Shown piece after piece: positions 27,053-35,300 of a DNA stretch of 64,000 nt. The stretch lies in the NCBI RefSeq assembly GCF_043876835.1, contig NZ_JBAWJZ010000003.1, positions 372,001 through 436,000 on the forward strand. Direction: 5' to 3'. The first letter of the stretch is position 1. Every line of letters begins with the position of its first letter. Under the pieces are notes generated by a model. The model did no database searches. It was not told the origin of the DNA and saw only the letters and a program-made list of their open reading frames with translations. The position numbers and the translations under genes were made by a program. The stretch comes from Yeosuana sp043876835 (GTDB lineage: Bacteria; Bacteroidota; Bacteroidia; Flavobacteriales; Flavobacteriaceae).

Positions 27053-28888
27053 ATGACCAAGAAAGTAGAACCAGGCTTAGTTTCGGCAAAAGAAGTTGCT
27101 AAAGTTATCAATATAGATAACTATGGGTTCCTAGGAACTTTTATTGGTTGGTTGCTTATTAAGTTGCTTAAAATTTCGACGCTTAATAAGATTTATAAAC
27201 GTAATAAACACCTTAAAGACCTCACTTTTTTAAATAGTATCCTTGACGATTTTGAAATTAAATTTGAAATCCCGGAAGAGGACCTAAAACGATTACCTAA
27301 AGAAGGTGCTTACATTACCATTTCTAATCATCCACTTGGAGGTATTGATGGCATTTTATTATTAAAATTAATGCTTGAACAGCGTAAAGATTTTAAAATA
27401 ATTGCCAATTTTTTGTTGCATAGAATTGAACCATTAAAACCTTACATCATGCCTGTAAATCCTTTTGAGGACAGAAAAGATGTGAAGTCTAGTGTTTCCG
27501 GTTTTAAAAATTCTCTTTTACATTTAAAAGAAGGTCATCCACTTGGTATTTTTCCTGCGGGAGAAGTTTCAACGTATCGAGACGGAAAACTTGTTGTAGA
27601 TAAACCTTGGGAAGAAGCTGCCATGAAACTGGTTAAAAAAGCAGAAGTTCCTGTGGTTCCAATTTATTTTCATGCCAAAAACAGCAGACTTTTTTATAAA
27701 CTTTCACAAATTAGCGACACGTTAAGAACCGCTAAACTGCCTTCAGAATTATTAACGCAAAAACGAAGGGTTATTAAAGTTAGAATTGGAAAACCTATTT
27801 CGGTAGCCGATCAAAAAGAACATGCAACACTTGAAGAATTCTGCGATTTTTTAAGGCGAAAAACCTATATGCTTTCAAACTCTTTTGAGGAGAAGTCAAA
27901 AATATTAGACAATATTTCTTCTTCTTTAAAAGTGACAAAAATCCCAAAACGTATTGTGACTCCAATCTCACAAGAGGTAATGACTAAAGAGGTTGAAGAA
28001 CTTAGAAAAGGAGATTTTAGGTTATTGCAAAGTAAAAACTACGAAGTGTTTTTGGCCCAGGCCGATAAAATTCCTAACATTTTAAGAGAGATTGGCAGGT
28101 TACGAGAAATAACCTTTAGAGAAGTCGGCGAAGGTACCAATGAAGCCATTGATCTTGATGAGTTTGACACCTATTACCACCATATGTTTCTTTGGGACGA
28201 TGAAAACAAACTTATTGCTGGCGCTTACAGAATGGGTCTAGGCTCAAAAATATTTGCCGAATTTGGTATTGATGGATTTTACCTTCAGGACCTTTTTAGA
28301 TTTGAACCCGAACTATACAAAATGATGAGCCAGTCCATTGAAATGGGACGTGCGTTTATCATTAAAGAATACCAGCAAAAACCGATGCCTTTATTTTTAC
28401 TTTGGAAAGGTATTGTGCATACGACGCTTCGTTTTCCTGAACACAAGTTTTTAATTGGAGGCGTAAGTATCAGCAATCAGTTTTCAAATTTCTCAAAATC
28501 TCTCATGATTGAGTTTATGAAATCTCATTATTACGATCCGTATTTGGCGCAATATGTTCATCCTAAAAAAGAATTCAAGGTAAAACTTAAAGATGCCGAT
28601 AAAGATTTTGTGTTTGATGAAACTGAAGCCGATTTAAATAAATTCGATAAAGTTATTGACGAGATAGAACCAGGAGCATTGCGTTTACCGGTGCTTCTTA
28701 AAAAATATATCAAACAAAATGCAAGGTTGGTAGCTTTTAATGTTGACCCACTTTTTAATAATTCGGTTGATGGCTTAATGTACATTAAAATTGCCGACTT
28801 ACCCGAAAGCACCGTAAAACCTGTTATGGAAGAGTTCCAGGCAGAACTGGAACGCAAGCTTACAGAGAATAACGAAGAAAACTTGTAA
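27053..28888 (+). CDS. olsF: Bifunctional acyltransferase, ornithine-lipid synthase OlsF type
   Basis: A fusion of two acyltransferases. The N-terminal half has a PlsC-like domain (SNHPLGGIDG catalytic region, GIFPAGEVSTYRDG) for O-acylation. The C-terminal half has an OlsB-like/hemolysin-type GNAT domain (REITFREVGEGTNEAIDLDEFD, MGRAFI) for N-acylation. This N-to-C order and ~611-residue length match OlsF of Flavobacterium and Serratia, which makes ornithine lipids without phosphate. I chose the ATG at 27053 over an open TTG at 27035. It ends at a strong terminator and appears to be a single gene. Confidence 0.85.
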   Translation: MTKKVEPGLVSAKEVAKVINIDNYGFLGTFIGWLLIKLLKISTLNKIYKRNKHLKDLTFLNSILDDFEIKFEIPEEDLKRLPKEGAYITISNHPLGGIDGILLLKLMLEQRKDFKIIANFLLHRIEPLKPYIMPVNPFEDRKDVKSSVSGFKNSLLHLKEGHPLGIFPAGEVSTYRDGKLVVDKPWEEAAMKLVKKAEVPVVPIYFHAKNSRLFYKLSQISDTLRTAKLPSELLTQKRRVIKVRIGKPISVADQKEHATLEEFCDFLRRKTYMLSNSFEEKSKILDNISSSLKVTKIPKRIVTPISQEVMTKEVEELRKGDFRLLQSKNYEVFLAQADKIPNILREIGRLREITFREVGEGTNEAIDLDEFDTYYHHMFLWDDENKLIAGAYRMGLGSKIFAEFGIDGFYLQDLFRFEPELYKMMSQSIEMGRAFIIKEYQQKPMPLFLLWKGIVHTTLRFPEHKFLIGGVSISNQFSNFSKSLMIEFMKSHYYDPYLAQYVHPKKEFKVKLKDADKDFVFDETEADLNKFDKVIDEIEPGALRLPVLLKKYIKQNARLVAFNVDPLFNNSVDGLMYIKIADLPESTVKPVMEEFQAELERKLTENNEENL

Positions 28889-28913
28889 CCATAAACAGCT
28901 CAAAAAATATAAT

Positions 28914-28948
28914 AAAAAAGCCCAAAACAAGTTTTGGGCTTTTTTTAT
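28914..28948. terminator. Bidirectional terminator between olsF and TM2 gene
   Basis: A perfect hairpin of AAAAAAGCCCAAAAC, a 2-base loop and its complement, with T-runs on both strands, separates convergent genes. Confidence 0.92.
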
Positions 28949-28963
28949 TAATATATCAGTTCA

Positions 28964-29332
28964 TTAAAACCAAGGCTTTTTACCTACTTGGTACATATTG
29001 TAAAACTCTTCGTCTGATTTTGTTAGGTAAATAATCCCTTCTATCAATCCTAAAATACTCATAACCCAACCTGCAATGCCACAAGTTGCTATTCCAAGAA
29101 TTAAAGTGATTACAAGAATAATAATCCCTTCTTTAGTATATCCTAAAATAAATTTATGAACACCAAGTGCTCCCAATAATATAGCAAGTACGCCTGCCAA
29201 TATTTTTTTGTTACTTCCTGTAAAAGTTTCTTTAGCGCTTTCTGTAAATTCTGAAGCTGATTCTTTTGCTTCCTCTGTAAATTCTTTGGCCTTATCTTTA
29301 AGGTCATCGCTAAAATTATTTTCTTCTGCCAT
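28964..29332 (-). CDS. TM2-domain membrane protein
   Basis: About 122 residues from the ATG at 29332 (an upstream in-frame ATG at 29356 is also possible). The first ~40 residues are charged and repetitive (KEFTEEAKESASEFTESAKE), likely a cytoplasmic helix. The rest is a TM2 domain: KILAGVLAILLGALGVHKFILGY, then a second hydrophobic segment ending GLIEGIIYLTKSDEEF. TM2 proteins are small inner-membrane proteins without an agreed function. Confidence 0.88.
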   Translation of the reverse strand: MAEENNFSDDLKDKAKEFTEEAKESASEFTESAKETFTGSNKKILAGVLAILLGALGVHKFILGYTKEGIIILVITLILGIATCGIAGWVMSILGLIEGIIYLTKSDEEFYNMYQVGKKPWF

Positions 29333-29397
29333 GATGGTTTTTATTTGGTTAAACAATTAAAAGTAATAAAAAAATCTCTATGTAAACATTTTCCCTA

Positions 29398-30162
29398 TTA
29401 TCTAAACAATAAAATGACCCCACCAATGGCTGTAACAATTAAAATAAATCGTCTGTAATTTAAATTTGAAATCAATTTAACAATAGCTACACCTACAAAA
29501 AACCCAAGAACAACCACTGGAATCATAACCGAATTTAAAACCAGCGTCTCCACACTTACTGTTTTCCAAACAAAAAAATGAAACGGTAACTTAAAAACAT
29601 TGACAATAAAAAATAACCAAGCTGCTGTTCCTATAAATTCATTTTTAGGAAGCCTTGTTGCCAGAAAATAAATATTTGAAACTGGTCCTGCCAAATTACC
29701 AATCATGGTTGTAAAGCCCGCCAAAAAACCCATAATCCAAGAAAAAAATCTGCTTTTGGGCACTGCTGTTAATTTTCTGCTTTCTGAAATAAACATTAGA
29801 ATTACCAAACCAATTATGATAATAGCCATTAATCTTTTAAAGATTGCTTCAGAAATGTCGTTTCCCATCCAAACGCCAACCAAAACACCAACAACCATCA
29901 TGGGCAATAATTTGAAAATGTATTTCCATTGTGCATGCTGATTGTAATAAATAACCGCTAAAATATCGGCACAAATTAACATGGGCAATAAAATTCCTGT
30001 TGATGTTTTTTCACCAAAAACAAAGGCAAGAATTACCACTATAATAATTCCAATTCCTTTAATACCCGCTTTTGATAATCCCAATAAAAAAACAGCTAAA
30101 CCAATAGCTGCCCATTGCAAGAATGATAAATTATAGGATTGGAGAATTTCTAAATAAGTCAA
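29398..30162 (-). CDS. TauE/SafE-family sulfite/anion exporter-like membrane protein
   Basis: A 254-residue integral membrane protein with about eight hydrophobic helices and the TauE/SafE-type glycine motifs (VFLLGLSKAGIKGIG near the N-terminus, GFLAGFTTMIGNLAGPVSNIYFL in the second half). The family moves sulfite, sulfonates and related anions. No neighbour fixes the substrate. Confidence 0.88.
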   Translation of the reverse strand: MTYLEILQSYNLSFLQWAAIGLAVFLLGLSKAGIKGIGIIIVVILAFVFGEKTSTGILLPMLICADILAVIYYNQHAQWKYIFKLLPMMVVGVLVGVWMGNDISEAIFKRLMAIIIIGLVILMFISESRKLTAVPKSRFFSWIMGFLAGFTTMIGNLAGPVSNIYFLATRLPKNEFIGTAAWLFFIVNVFKLPFHFFVWKTVSVETLVLNSVMIPVVVLGFFVGVAIVKLISNLNYRRFILIVTAIGGVILLFR

Positions 30163-30183
30163 TATAGATTTTAAATTATGTAT

Positions 30184-30261
30184 TTATTGAAAAGCTTTGT
30201 CTATAGGTTCCCAAAGTTCTACTTTATTTTCATCATTATCTAATATCCAACCAAATTCTCT
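30184..30261 (-). pseudogene. Remnant of a second VOC/glyoxalase-family gene
   Basis: On the minus strand an in-frame stretch of 25 codons ends in TAA and reads EFGWILDNDENKVELWEP followed by a short tail. That is the typical C-terminal motif of a VOC-superfamily protein (FGW-x-DPDGN-x-ELWEP). A stop codon (30262-30264) lies immediately upstream in frame and no start is present, so only the tail of a gene survives. It sits right behind an intact but different VOC gene. Confidence 0.6.
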
Positions 30262-30270
30262 TCACGATAA

Positions 30271-30642
30271 TTAAACATGTTGGTCTAAAAGTATTACGTT
30301 ACCATCAGGATCATACACCATAAAACTTGCAGGACCTGAATTACTTTCATCAACTTCTTTTTCAAGTTTAATACCTTTCGCCTTTAAGTGCTTTTGAATA
30401 TCCCTTATATCATCAAAAGGTTCTACTTTATTTGCATTTTCATCCCAACCTGGATTGAAGGTTAAAATATTATTTTCAAACATGCCTTGAAAAAGGCCAA
30501 TAAGTGCATTGCCGTTTTTCATGATAAGATAGTTTTTCTCCATTTGTCCTGCATACACATTAAACCCAAGTGTTTCGTAAAATTGTTTAGATGCCTTAAT
30601 GTCTTTAACACTAAGACTTGCTGAAAATGCTCCTAATTTCAT
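30271..30642 (-). CDS. VOC (glyoxalase/bleomycin-resistance) family protein
   Basis: A 123-residue single-domain VOC protein. It begins KLGAFSASLSVKDIKASKQFYETLGF, the usual first beta-alpha-beta-beta-beta unit, and ends MVYDPDGNVILLDQHV, the second unit with its metal-site region. Substrate unknown. A decayed tail of another VOC gene lies directly downstream. Confidence 0.9.
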   Translation of the reverse strand: MKLGAFSASLSVKDIKASKQFYETLGFNVYAGQMEKNYLIMKNGNALIGLFQGMFENNILTFNPGWDENANKVEPFDDIRDIQKHLKAKGIKLEKEVDESNSGPASFMVYDPDGNVILLDQHV

Positions 30643-30670
30643 GTTTCAAGGTATTATAGGTTGCTAAATA

Positions 30671-31129
30671 TTAATTCTTTTTTAAAACAGATTCATAACT
30701 TTGTATCCATTCATCTACAGTCATTTTTGTGGCAAGTTCACCTAATAATTCATAAGGAATATCATCCATTTTTTTAAAACGGATACAACTTTTTCCCATA
30801 TCTAATTTGGTCTTGCTGTACTTTGGAAATTCGTTTATAAACCAATCGAATAATTCTTTTTTAATATAAATTCCCATATGATATACAGCAACAAAATTCT
30901 TTTGTGATGCGATATTTAAAAAAGGCAAAGGCAATTCGGGCGAACAGTGATACCCTGCAGGATATTTTGTATGAGGAACCACAAAACCAATCATTCCATA
31001 ACTTATAGCTTCTTCAAAACCTTTAGGAAGATTCTCCTTGATAGTATTGCGAAGTTTACTTATTACAGCCTGCCTATCTTCTGGCAATTGTAAAATATAC
31101 TCTTCAGGAGTATTGGCACTGTATGTCAT
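30671..31129 (-). CDS. DUF1801 family protein (YdhG-like)
   Basis: A 152-residue soluble protein with the DUF1801 pattern: N-terminal YILQLPEDRQAVISKLRNTIKENLP, the central EAISYGMIGFVVPHTKYPAGYH, and C-terminal MGKSCIRFKKMDDIPYELLG. The fold is YdhG-like; biochemical role unknown. It lies 28 bases upstream of the VOC gene on the same strand and may be co-transcribed with it. Confidence 0.88.
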   Translation of the reverse strand: MTYSANTPEEYILQLPEDRQAVISKLRNTIKENLPKGFEEAISYGMIGFVVPHTKYPAGYHCSPELPLPFLNIASQKNFVAVYHMGIYIKKELFDWFINEFPKYSKTKLDMGKSCIRFKKMDDIPYELLGELATKMTVDEWIQSYESVLKKN

Positions 31130-31154
31130 TTTGCAACTTTTTAGATTTCTAAAG

Positions 31155-32090
31155 TTAACAAAATTTTGCTTTTATTTTATTTACTATAATTTGAGCCAAT
31201 TTTGCTTTGCTTTCAATGGTCCAACCAGCAATATGAGGAGACAAAATAACATTCTGGGCTTTGATTAAATATTGAAAGGCTTCTGGCATTTCAGAAGAAA
31301 ATAAGTTTTCGAAAGAAGCTTTTTCGTATTCTAAAACATCTAAACCTGCCCCTAGTATTTTTCCAGATTTGAGTGCTTCTACCAAATCTTGAGTCACAAC
31401 GCTTTTACCACGAGCTGTATTAATAAACCAAAATGGTTTTTTAAACTGATTAATTAATTCAGCATTTATCAAATTTAAAGTTAATGGCGTTTGTGGTGTA
31501 TGAAGACTTATAACATCAGTTTGTTCTTGTAATTCTGCAAGAGATACTTGTTTGGCATTTTCGTCGCCAACATTTTCTTTGATGTCATAGCAAATAAGCT
31601 TAACATCAAAACCTCGAAGTTTTTTTGCGAAAGCCTTTCCCATATTGCCATAACCAATAATTCCAACTGTTTTTCCATCAAGTTCAACTCCACGATTATC
31701 TTCACGTAACCACTTGCCTAATCTAACCTCGACATCTGCTTTGTTTAGCTTATTGAATAAAGAAAGTAACATTCCTAAAGCATGCTCACCTACTGCATTT
31801 CTATTTCCTTCGGGTGCTGCAATAAGAGAGACTCCTTTTTTTTCGGCATAATCACAATCTATGTTTTCTAGTCCGGCACCAACACGACCAATAAATTTTA
31901 AGTTAGTGGCTGCATCAAGAAATTGTTTATCAATAGTGAATCTGCTTCTTAAAATGATACCATCGTAGTCTGAAATTTTTGATTCAATAACTTCTTTTGA
32001 AGACGTGTAATCTTCATGATTTGTAAAACCTAAATCATTGAGTTGGCTTATCAATAGTGGATGGTTAGTATCTAGATGAAGTATTTTCAT
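31155..32090 (-). CDS. D-2-hydroxyacid dehydrogenase, phosphoglycerate dehydrogenase-like
   Basis: A 311-residue NAD-dependent dehydrogenase. The Rossmann motif is VGIIGYGNMGKAFA. The catalytic Arg is in INTARGKSVV, the Glu in GAGLDVLEYE and the His in LSPHIAGWT. There is no C-terminal ACT domain, unlike long SerA proteins. It could act in serine synthesis or on another 2-hydroxyacid; no serC is adjacent, so I leave the symbol empty. Confidence 0.9.
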   Translation of the reverse strand: MKILHLDTNHPLLISQLNDLGFTNHEDYTSSKEVIESKISDYDGIILRSRFTIDKQFLDAATNLKFIGRVGAGLENIDCDYAEKKGVSLIAAPEGNRNAVGEHALGMLLSLFNKLNKADVEVRLGKWLREDNRGVELDGKTVGIIGYGNMGKAFAKKLRGFDVKLICYDIKENVGDENAKQVSLAELQEQTDVISLHTPQTPLTLNLINAELINQFKKPFWFINTARGKSVVTQDLVEALKSGKILGAGLDVLEYEKASFENLFSSEMPEAFQYLIKAQNVILSPHIAGWTIESKAKLAQIIVNKIKAKFC

Positions 32091-32192
32091 GTACAGTAAA
32101 TATCCAGCAAATTTACAAAGTTTTGCGTTAGCGATTACTCATCAAACTATTTCAAATTAATAAAATTGTGAATGCTACGTATTTGAAGAGAA

Positions 32193-32252
32193 AATCTTTT
32201 TGCTTTTGCAAAAGATTGTAACGAAAAGCGCGACCCATAGGGTAACGCCCAA
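32193..32252. repeat. Structured, GC-richer intergenic element
   Basis: Within the 167-base gap before mgtE there is a hairpin AATCTTTT/AAAAGATT (32193-32200 and 32210-32217), followed by a GC-rich block around CGCGACCCATAGGGTAACGCCC (about 32229-32250). It contrasts with the AT-rich gaps elsewhere and looks like an intergenic repeat or transcript end; copy number cannot be judged here. Confidence 0.4.
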
Positions 32253-32257
32253 CTTAT

Positions 32258-33667
32258 TTAAAACCCTAGAATAAGTTTTGCTATTAGGAAGTAAAGCAGG
32301 ATTCCAAAAATATCATTACTTGTTGTGATAAAAGGTCCTGTTGCTACTGCTGGGTCAATCCCGCGTTTATCTAAAAAAATAGGAATGAATGTTCCTATTA
32401 ACGCTGCAATAATAATTACAGTGATTAACGCTGCTCCAAGGGTTAAAGAAACCAAATAATCTGTTCTGAAAAAGAAATGGCTGATTATAATTGCTACAAA
32501 TGCAATAGCTATACCATTAACTAATCCTAGCAAAAACTCTTTAAACAAGCGTTTTAGTATTTCGCCTTTTATAGTATCATTAGCCAAACCTTGTACTACT
32601 ATAGCTGAAGACTGCACCCCTACATTTCCGGCAGTTGCTTGAATTAAAGGAACAAAAATTAAAAGAATACTATAGCTTTTCATGACTACTTGAAAATTGG
32701 TGATTATGGTTGCGGCACCTATACCTCCAAACATGCCTATTAATAACCATGGTAAACGTGCTTTTGTAAGTTCCCAAATACTATCATCTGCTTCTACATC
32801 ACTGGTGATACCCGCTGCTAATTGATAATCTTTTTCAGCTTCTTCTTTCATGACATCTACAATGTCATCGATAGTGATTCTTCCTAAAAGGCGTTGATGA
32901 TTATCAACCACAGGAATGGCTTCCAAATCATATTTTTGCATCACTTTTGCAACGTCTTCTGCATCATCATGAACATTTACACTATCAACACTTTTAATAT
33001 AAATGTCTGATATTTTTTGATCGCTTTTTGCAACAATTAAATCCTTTAAAGAAAGTCTGCCTATAAGTCTGTTCTGTTTGTTTACAACATAAATGGAATG
33101 AACCCGAGTCACTTCTTTAGCTTGACCTCTAATTCGACGCAAACAACCGGCAACCGTCCAAGTTTCATAAACTTTAACCAATTCTTTTGCCATAAGCCCA
33201 CCAGCTGTATCTTCATCATAGGCTAAAAGTTCTCTAATTTCAGCTTTGTGGTCTTCATCTTCAATGTTGGAAATAACTTCTTGCTGACGTTCTTCAGGAA
33301 GTTCTGCAATAATATCGGCGGCATCATCTGTATCAAGCTCTTCAATTTCTTCAGCAATTTCCTTTGCTGATAAGTTTCTTAATACTTTTTCTCTATTGTC
33401 CTCATCTAATTCCATCAGGACATCAGATGTGGTTTCAGAATCTAGAAGCTTTATAACATACATAGCCTCATCTAGATTTAACTCATCTAGAATTTCGGCA
33501 ATATCAGCATAGTGAAACCCGTTTAAAAGCTTTTGTAATTCTTTGTCGTTTTTTTGTTCGACTAAAAATTCGACCTGCTCAATAAGTTCATCGCTAAGTT
33601 GAAACTGTATGTTCTCGTTTTCTTCTAACAAATTGAAAAAATTATTGGTTTTAAATGTCTTTTTCAA
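32258..33667 (-). CDS. mgtE: Magnesium transporter MgtE
   Basis: Mg2+ channel of 469 residues. The N-terminal helical superfamily domain (LNGFHYADIAEILDELN ... ELPEERQQEVISNIEDEDH) is followed by paired CBS domains (VHSIYVVNKQNRLIGRLSLKDL, AIPVVDNHQRLLGRITIDDIVDV) and five membrane helices that include GNVGVQSSAIVVQGLA and end DIFGILLYFLIAKLIL. The start overlaps the end of rsmA by 17 bases, so they are one transcript. Confidence 0.96.
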   Translation of the reverse strand: MKKTFKTNNFFNLLEENENIQFQLSDELIEQVEFLVEQKNDKELQKLLNGFHYADIAEILDELNLDEAMYVIKLLDSETTSDVLMELDEDNREKVLRNLSAKEIAEEIEELDTDDAADIIAELPEERQQEVISNIEDEDHKAEIRELLAYDEDTAGGLMAKELVKVYETWTVAGCLRRIRGQAKEVTRVHSIYVVNKQNRLIGRLSLKDLIVAKSDQKISDIYIKSVDSVNVHDDAEDVAKVMQKYDLEAIPVVDNHQRLLGRITIDDIVDVMKEEAEKDYQLAAGITSDVEADDSIWELTKARLPWLLIGMFGGIGAATIITNFQVVMKSYSILLIFVPLIQATAGNVGVQSSAIVVQGLANDTIKGEILKRLFKEFLLGLVNGIAIAFVAIIISHFFFRTDYLVSLTLGAALITVIIIAALIGTFIPIFLDKRGIDPAVATGPFITTSNDIFGILLYFLIAKLILGF

Positions 33668-34424
33668 TCTTCTGTGTCAACAAAATAAATTGCTGAACAC
33701 TTAATTGTTCCGGACGTTTGTCAAAGATAACATCTTCTCTTAAACTTTCGCTTAAATTGAATGTTTTTAAACTGTTACGAAGCGTTTTTCGGCGTTGTTG
33801 AAAAGCTGTTTTTACAACTTTAAATAATAATGCCTCATCACAAGGCAATGTATAATTTTCTTTTCTTGTTAGTCTTAAAACGCCTGAATCAACTTTTGGT
33901 GGTGGATTGAAAACTGATGGTGGCACGGTAAATAAATACTCTGCGTTATAAAATGCTTGGGTTAAAACAGATAAAATTCCATATACCTTACTTCCTTCTT
34001 TTGAGCAAATTCGTTGTGCAACTTCCTTTTGAAACATACCAGAAAACTCTGGAATTTGGTTTCTCATTTCCAACATTTTAAAAACGATTTGTGTTGAAAT
34101 ATTGTATGGAAAGTTGCCTATGATAGCGAATGATTCTCCTTTAAAAATTTCATTTAAATCATACTTTAAAAAATCTTTTTCAATAACCCTTGGAGCAAGG
34201 TTTAAAAAATTTGCTTTTAAGTAGTCAACAGATTCTGTATCTATTTCAATAACGTAGGTCGTTAATTCTTTTTTAAGAAGATACTTGGTTAAAACACCCA
34301 TTCCCGGACCAATTTCTAAAACAGATTTGTAGCCGTTTAAAGTAAGTGTATCTGCAATTTTTTGGGCGATACCTTCATCGGTCAAGAAATGCTGTCCTAA
34401 ATGCTTTTTTGCTTTTACGGTCAT
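33651..34424 (-). CDS. rsmA: 16S rRNA dimethyladenosine transferase
   Basis: Methylates two adenines near the 3' end of 16S rRNA. The 257 residues show HLGQHFLTD at the start, the SAM site LEIGPGMGVLTKYL, and the catalytic motif NFPYNISTQIVF. The C-terminal QRRKTLRNSLK is typical of KsgA/RsmA. It is the first gene of an rsmA-mgtE unit with a 17-base overlap. Confidence 0.97.
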   Translation of the reverse strand: MTVKAKKHLGQHFLTDEGIAQKIADTLTLNGYKSVLEIGPGMGVLTKYLLKKELTTYVIEIDTESVDYLKANFLNLAPRVIEKDFLKYDLNEIFKGESFAIIGNFPYNISTQIVFKMLEMRNQIPEFSGMFQKEVAQRICSKEGSKVYGILSVLTQAFYNAEYLFTVPPSVFNPPPKVDSGVLRLTRKENYTLPCDEALLFKVVKTAFQQRRKTLRNSLKTFNLSESLREDVIFDKRPEQLSVQQFILLTQKIEKDI

Positions 34425-34450
34425 AATTAAGGTGTTTTTTTAAGTAACTA

Positions 34451-34768
34451 TTAGGTTACTGTATATTCATCAATAATTTCAAGTTCTGTCCTAAAAGACA
34501 ACACGCGATCTCCAAAATTTTTTAAAGCATCTTGTCTTAATCTATCGGCATCATTTTTATAGTATAATTCTAAAGCTTCTCTTGATTTTGCTCTATATTG
34601 TATTGAATATGTAACTCCTCCTAAATCTTCTTTAACTAAAACCCGCGTAAGTTTAGCCTCAGTAAAATGGCCAGTGGAAAGCACTTGCGGAATATGGTTT
34701 TTAACCCATTCTAACCATTGTTGATGAATACTTTCATCAATGTTTGATGTGACATTATAAATTATCAT
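34451..34768 (-). CDS. DUF4286 family protein
   Basis: A 105-residue protein of the small alpha/beta (ABM-like) fold seen in Bacteroidota as DUF4286. It starts MIIYNVTSNIDESIHQQWLEWVKNHIPQVL and includes a TYSIQYRA strand. Function unknown. It lies 26 bases upstream of rsmA and 18 bases after an acetyltransferase gene, so it probably shares their transcript. Confidence 0.85.
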   Translation of the reverse strand: MIIYNVTSNIDESIHQQWLEWVKNHIPQVLSTGHFTEAKLTRVLVKEDLGGVTYSIQYRAKSREALELYYKNDADRLRQDALKNFGDRVLSFRTELEIIDEYTVT

Positions 34769-34786
34769 GATTTATTTTTACTATCT

Positions 34787-35296
34787 CTATAATTGTTTTG
34801 CAAATAACAGGAGTTCTTCATCATCTTCAAAAGGTTTTACCTTTTTTTCGTAAGTGAAGCCTAACTTCTCAAGTAATTTTACTGAATTAGAATTAATTGG
34901 TAATGTAATTGCCAAAAGTTTTTTTAACTGAAATTTTTCTTGAGCTAATTTTAAAATTGCAGTTGATGCCTCAAAGCCAAAACCCTGTCCTTCAAATTCC
35001 GGTAAAAAAGCAAAGCCAAAATCCACTTCTTCTAATTGTTCTCTTTTAACTAAACCACAAATCCCAATGGATTCATTATCAAATTTGTTTTGCAATTTGT
35101 AAAAACCAAACCCTAGCTCTTTATAACTTTTTAATATGCCATTGGTTAAATAAACTTCAGCATCTTTAATAGTTTTTAAATTTCTATCACCAATATACTT
35201 AATCCAGTTTGGTGTATTGACCAATTTTAAAAAGAAAGGAGCGTCTTCAAGAGATATTTTTGATATTACAAGACGATTGGTTTCTGCAATAATCAT
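34787..35296 (-). CDS. GNAT-family acetyltransferase, RimJ/RimL type
   Basis: A 169-residue N-acetyltransferase of the RimJ-like group. It begins TNRLVISKISLEDAPFFLKLVNTP, has the acetyl-CoA loop FGFAFLPEFEGQGFGFEAS and ends with NSNSVKLLEKLGFTYEKKV. The target amine is unknown. It lies 4 bases after the TPR gene and is the second gene of a TPR-GNAT-DUF4286-rsmA-mgtE run. Confidence 0.9.
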   Translation of the reverse strand: MIIAETNRLVISKISLEDAPFFLKLVNTPNWIKYIGDRNLKTIKDAEVYLTNGILKSYKELGFGFYKLQNKFDNESIGICGLVKREQLEEVDFGFAFLPEFEGQGFGFEASTAILKLAQEKFQLKKLLAITLPINSNSVKLLEKLGFTYEKKVKPFEDDEELLLFAKQL

Positions 35297-35300
35297 AATT

